64,000 bases of DNA from Eggerthella sp. YY7918 (GTDB lineage: Bacteria; Actinomycetota; Coriobacteriia; Coriobacteriales; Eggerthellaceae). Position 1 is the first letter of the stretch. Every line of letters starts with the position of its first letter. The notes under the pieces were generated by a model that saw only the letters and a program-made list of their open reading frames with translations, ran no database searches and was not told where the DNA came from. The stretch spans positions 806,001-870,000 of the forward strand of contig NC_015738.1 of the NCBI RefSeq assembly GCF_000270285.1. Reading direction: 5' to 3'. A program made the translations under genes and the position numbers. Positions 62,734-64,000 of this stretch are shown here, in pieces.

Positions 62734-63033
62734 ATGGGAACGAAAGCTGCTGAGGCGCTCGAAATATCTTTCGACGAGCTGCCAACCTACTTGCATGCGA
62801 AGCACTCCGTGTACATGGAAGTTGACGGCGCAACGTATTACCTTACCGATGTGAACGATCGGTACTGGCGAGCCCAGGATACGACCCAGTTCAACGACAA
62901 GGGCCACTATGTGGATGCGAGCGAACTCGTGCCGACGGTGAGTGAGTTTTTGACGCTTCCCTTTGTGGACGGAAAGTCGGTTACCGACGTGTTTGACCAG
63001 GCGACGTTCTACGCTTCGGAGAAAAAAGAATAA
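62734..63033 (+). CDS. 99-residue protein of unknown function
   Basis: An acidic soluble protein with no signal or membrane helix, starting after AAAGGGG. It has aromatic-rich beta-like stretches (SVYMEVDGATYYLTDVNDRYW, shortened here as MEVDGATYYLTDVND) and a C-terminal helix. I recognise no family. It stands alone with its own terminator, so it is probably a single-gene unit. Confidence 0.65.
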   Translation: MGTKAAEALEISFDELPTYLHAKHSVYMEVDGATYYLTDVNDRYWRAQDTTQFNDKGHYVDASELVPTVSEFLTLPFVDGKSVTDVFDQATFYASEKKE

Positions 63034-63041
63034 GACAGACG

Positions 63042-63071
63042 GCGGCCGCGTCACGCGGCCGCTGCTTTTTT
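63042..63071 (+). terminator. Strong rho-independent terminator
   Basis: GCGGCCGCG and CGCGGCCGC pair around TCA, followed by TGCTTTTTT. Confidence 0.88.
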
Positions 63072-63263
63072 ATCTGCTCGGTGTGCCGATGACTGCGCGA
63101 TCTCGTGAAGTTGTTTTGCGCGAGTCCTCTGTGCTCACATTTGGAATTCCTCGTTGCTGCGACATGGTCAGGTGTGGCCACTTTCCGCACGATGGGTGAG
63201 AATTGAGAAAATGAGGGGTTGACCACAGAGCAGCTTCCGGTATACTGAATCTCGCACTTTTTC

Positions 63264-63339
63264 GGGGCCTTAGCTCAGCTGGGAGAGCGCATGGCTGGCA
63301 GCCATGAGGTCAGGGGTTCGATCCCCCTAGGCTCCACCA
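63264..63339 (+). tRNA. tRNA-Ala (GGC), CCA encoded
   Basis: Complete cloverleaf: acceptor GGGGCCT with AGGCTCC (one G-T pair), D arm TAGCTCAGCTGGGAGAGC, anticodon stem CATGG/CCATG with loop CTGGCAG giving anticodon GGC (alanine), T arm with GGTTCGATCC, and encoded CCA. Confidence 0.95.
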
Positions 63340-63348
63340 TCAAGTACG

Positions 63349-63374
63349 GGCGGATCACTCGATCCGCCTTTTTT
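63349..63374 (+). terminator. Terminator after tRNA-Ala
   Basis: GGCGGATC and GATCCGCC pair around ACTC, followed by TTTTTT. Confidence 0.88.
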
Positions 63375-63423
63375 ATTCGAAGCACCCAAGCGCCGCTCGT
63401 GTGAAGGTGTACGGGGAGATGTT

Positions 63424-63891
63424 ATGACGCGCGCAAAGCAGGTGGAGCGACTCGGCGATGATGGGGTAGTCATGACCGCATGGCAGATATGGCTGCGCCG
63501 ATTATGCTTGCTTGTTGTGGTGTGGGCTCTGGCTGAGTTCGCCTTAGGGGCGCTGCTATGGGCGGCGTATCTGCTCAACATTCCCTTACTGGGCGATATA
63601 GGCCGCGACCTTGTGTCTCCCGAACTCAGCGTTATGGCATTTCTCGGGGCGTTGCTGAATCTGGTTATTGGCGCTCTTGGAATACGTGGGGCAAAAGACC
63701 CGCGCAGGATCACGCTCTTCTTTTGGATAACGTTCATCGACGCCATGCTTACCGCATGGGCTTTGGCCAGCAGTGTGTCGTATGGAAGCTGCGACGTGAC
63801 GTCGCTCGTAAGCGGTCTGTTCGTGATCGCTCTTGCGGTGTGTGCCTGGCAGGTGCGCGGCCAAACGGGATACTTCGACATACATCCCTAG
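63424..63891 (+). CDS. Small membrane protein of unknown function
   Basis: A 155-residue protein with a basic N-terminus and four hydrophobic helices at about 22-50, 68-88, 98-118 and 125-145. No family recognised. GGGGAG precedes the ATG. It lies between tRNA-Ala and a bidirectional terminator shared with the minus-strand gene at the edge. Confidence 0.65.
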   Translation: MTRAKQVERLGDDGVVMTAWQIWLRRLCLLVVVWALAEFALGALLWAAYLLNIPLLGDIGRDLVSPELSVMAFLGALLNLVIGALGIRGAKDPRRITLFFWITFIDAMLTAWALASSVSYGSCDVTSLVSGLFVIALAVCAWQVRGQTGYFDIHP

Positions 63892-63916
63892 GCGTCCCGA
63901 CAGTCAAAGCAAAAAG

Positions 63917-63944
63917 AGAGCCGTTCCGCGAAGGGAACGGCTCT
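63917..63944. terminator. Bidirectional terminator at the right edge
   Basis: AGAGCCGTTCC and GGAACGGCTCT form an 11-bp stem. On the minus strand CTTTTTG follows, so it ends the gene entering from the right. Confidence 0.75.
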
Positions 63945-63969
63945 AAGCCAATCAGGTATGCGTTTTCGG

Positions 63970-64000
63970 CTAGTTCTCTACTGCTTCCAGCTGTGCGACG
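63970..64000 (-). CDS. C-terminal end of a minus-strand gene beyond the right edge
   Basis: On the minus strand the last nine codons before a TAG read VAQLEAVEN. The terminator 26 bp further on supports a real gene end. Too little is visible to name it. Confidence 0.4.
   Translation of the reverse strand, partial: VAQLEAVEN

Noticed and set aside
1-64000. CRISPR array
   Set aside because: No regularly spaced direct repeats of 24-40 bp and no cas genes were seen; the only exact long repeats are the att sites.

Overview
The window looks like chromosome from an anaerobic high-G+C actinobacterium of the Coriobacteriia, most likely Eggerthellaceae. The grounds are a membrane-anchored LuxR regulator with many transmembrane helices, a Tat-exported FAD-dependent reductase of the fumarate/urocanate reductase type, a 2-hydroxyacyl-CoA dehydratase pathway, and compact housekeeping genes. 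Genus and species cannot be decided from this stretch.

Left part (1-18973): a polyphosphate locus (ppk running off the left edge, ppx, and a divergent two-domain PPK2); a 38-residue membrane peptide; a class B sortase; a purine block (purM, purN, AEC transporter, XdhC-like protein, purH); an ATP-grasp enzyme with an LPG-synthase-like membrane protein; and a solute-binding lipoprotein followed by a membrane GGDEF-EAL protein.

Middle (19198-40073): a catabolic region. A PaaI-like thioesterase and a TetR regulator precede a CaiB-type CoA-transferase, both subunits of a 2-hydroxyacyl-CoA dehydratase, an MFS carrier, an acyl-CoA dehydrogenase, the dehydratase activator, an acyl-CoA synthetase and a second acyl-CoA dehydrogenase. 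Then come acpS, a PucR regulator, a CocE/NonD hydrolase, a second MFS carrier, an unusual acyl carrier protein, a Pta-family phosphate acyltransferase, an alpha/beta esterase, a small membrane protein and butyrate kinase. Together they suggest import and hydrolysis of an acyl compound, CoA activation, dehydration and reduction of a 2-hydroxyacyl-CoA, and ATP recovery through an acyl phosphate. The substrate is not known.

Island (40301-46670): a 6.3 kb low-G+C segment between a complete tRNA-Pro and an exact 50-bp copy of its 3' end. It has no integrase. It carries a nested, frameshifted IS1249-like element, three tiny minus-strand ORFs (37, 21 and 27 residues) and a tightly coupled plus-strand operon: a 450-residue protein of unknown family, a 123-residue cysteine-rich peptide with two copies of DCNCDC, a radical SAM/SPASM-type enzyme, and a HEPN-like protein. 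This is the best candidate for an undescribed system, probably a radical-SAM-modified peptide (RiPP) or a small defence or conflict module.

Right part (46671-64000): tatA, greA, lysS with a fused tRNA-binding domain, clpC under a CIRCE operator, serine acetyltransferase, ispD, ispF, cysS, the membrane LuxR gene convergent with the Tat flavoprotein, a U32-family protein, a TspO-like protein, two small unknown proteins, tRNA-Ala, and the last codons of a minus-strand gene at the edge.
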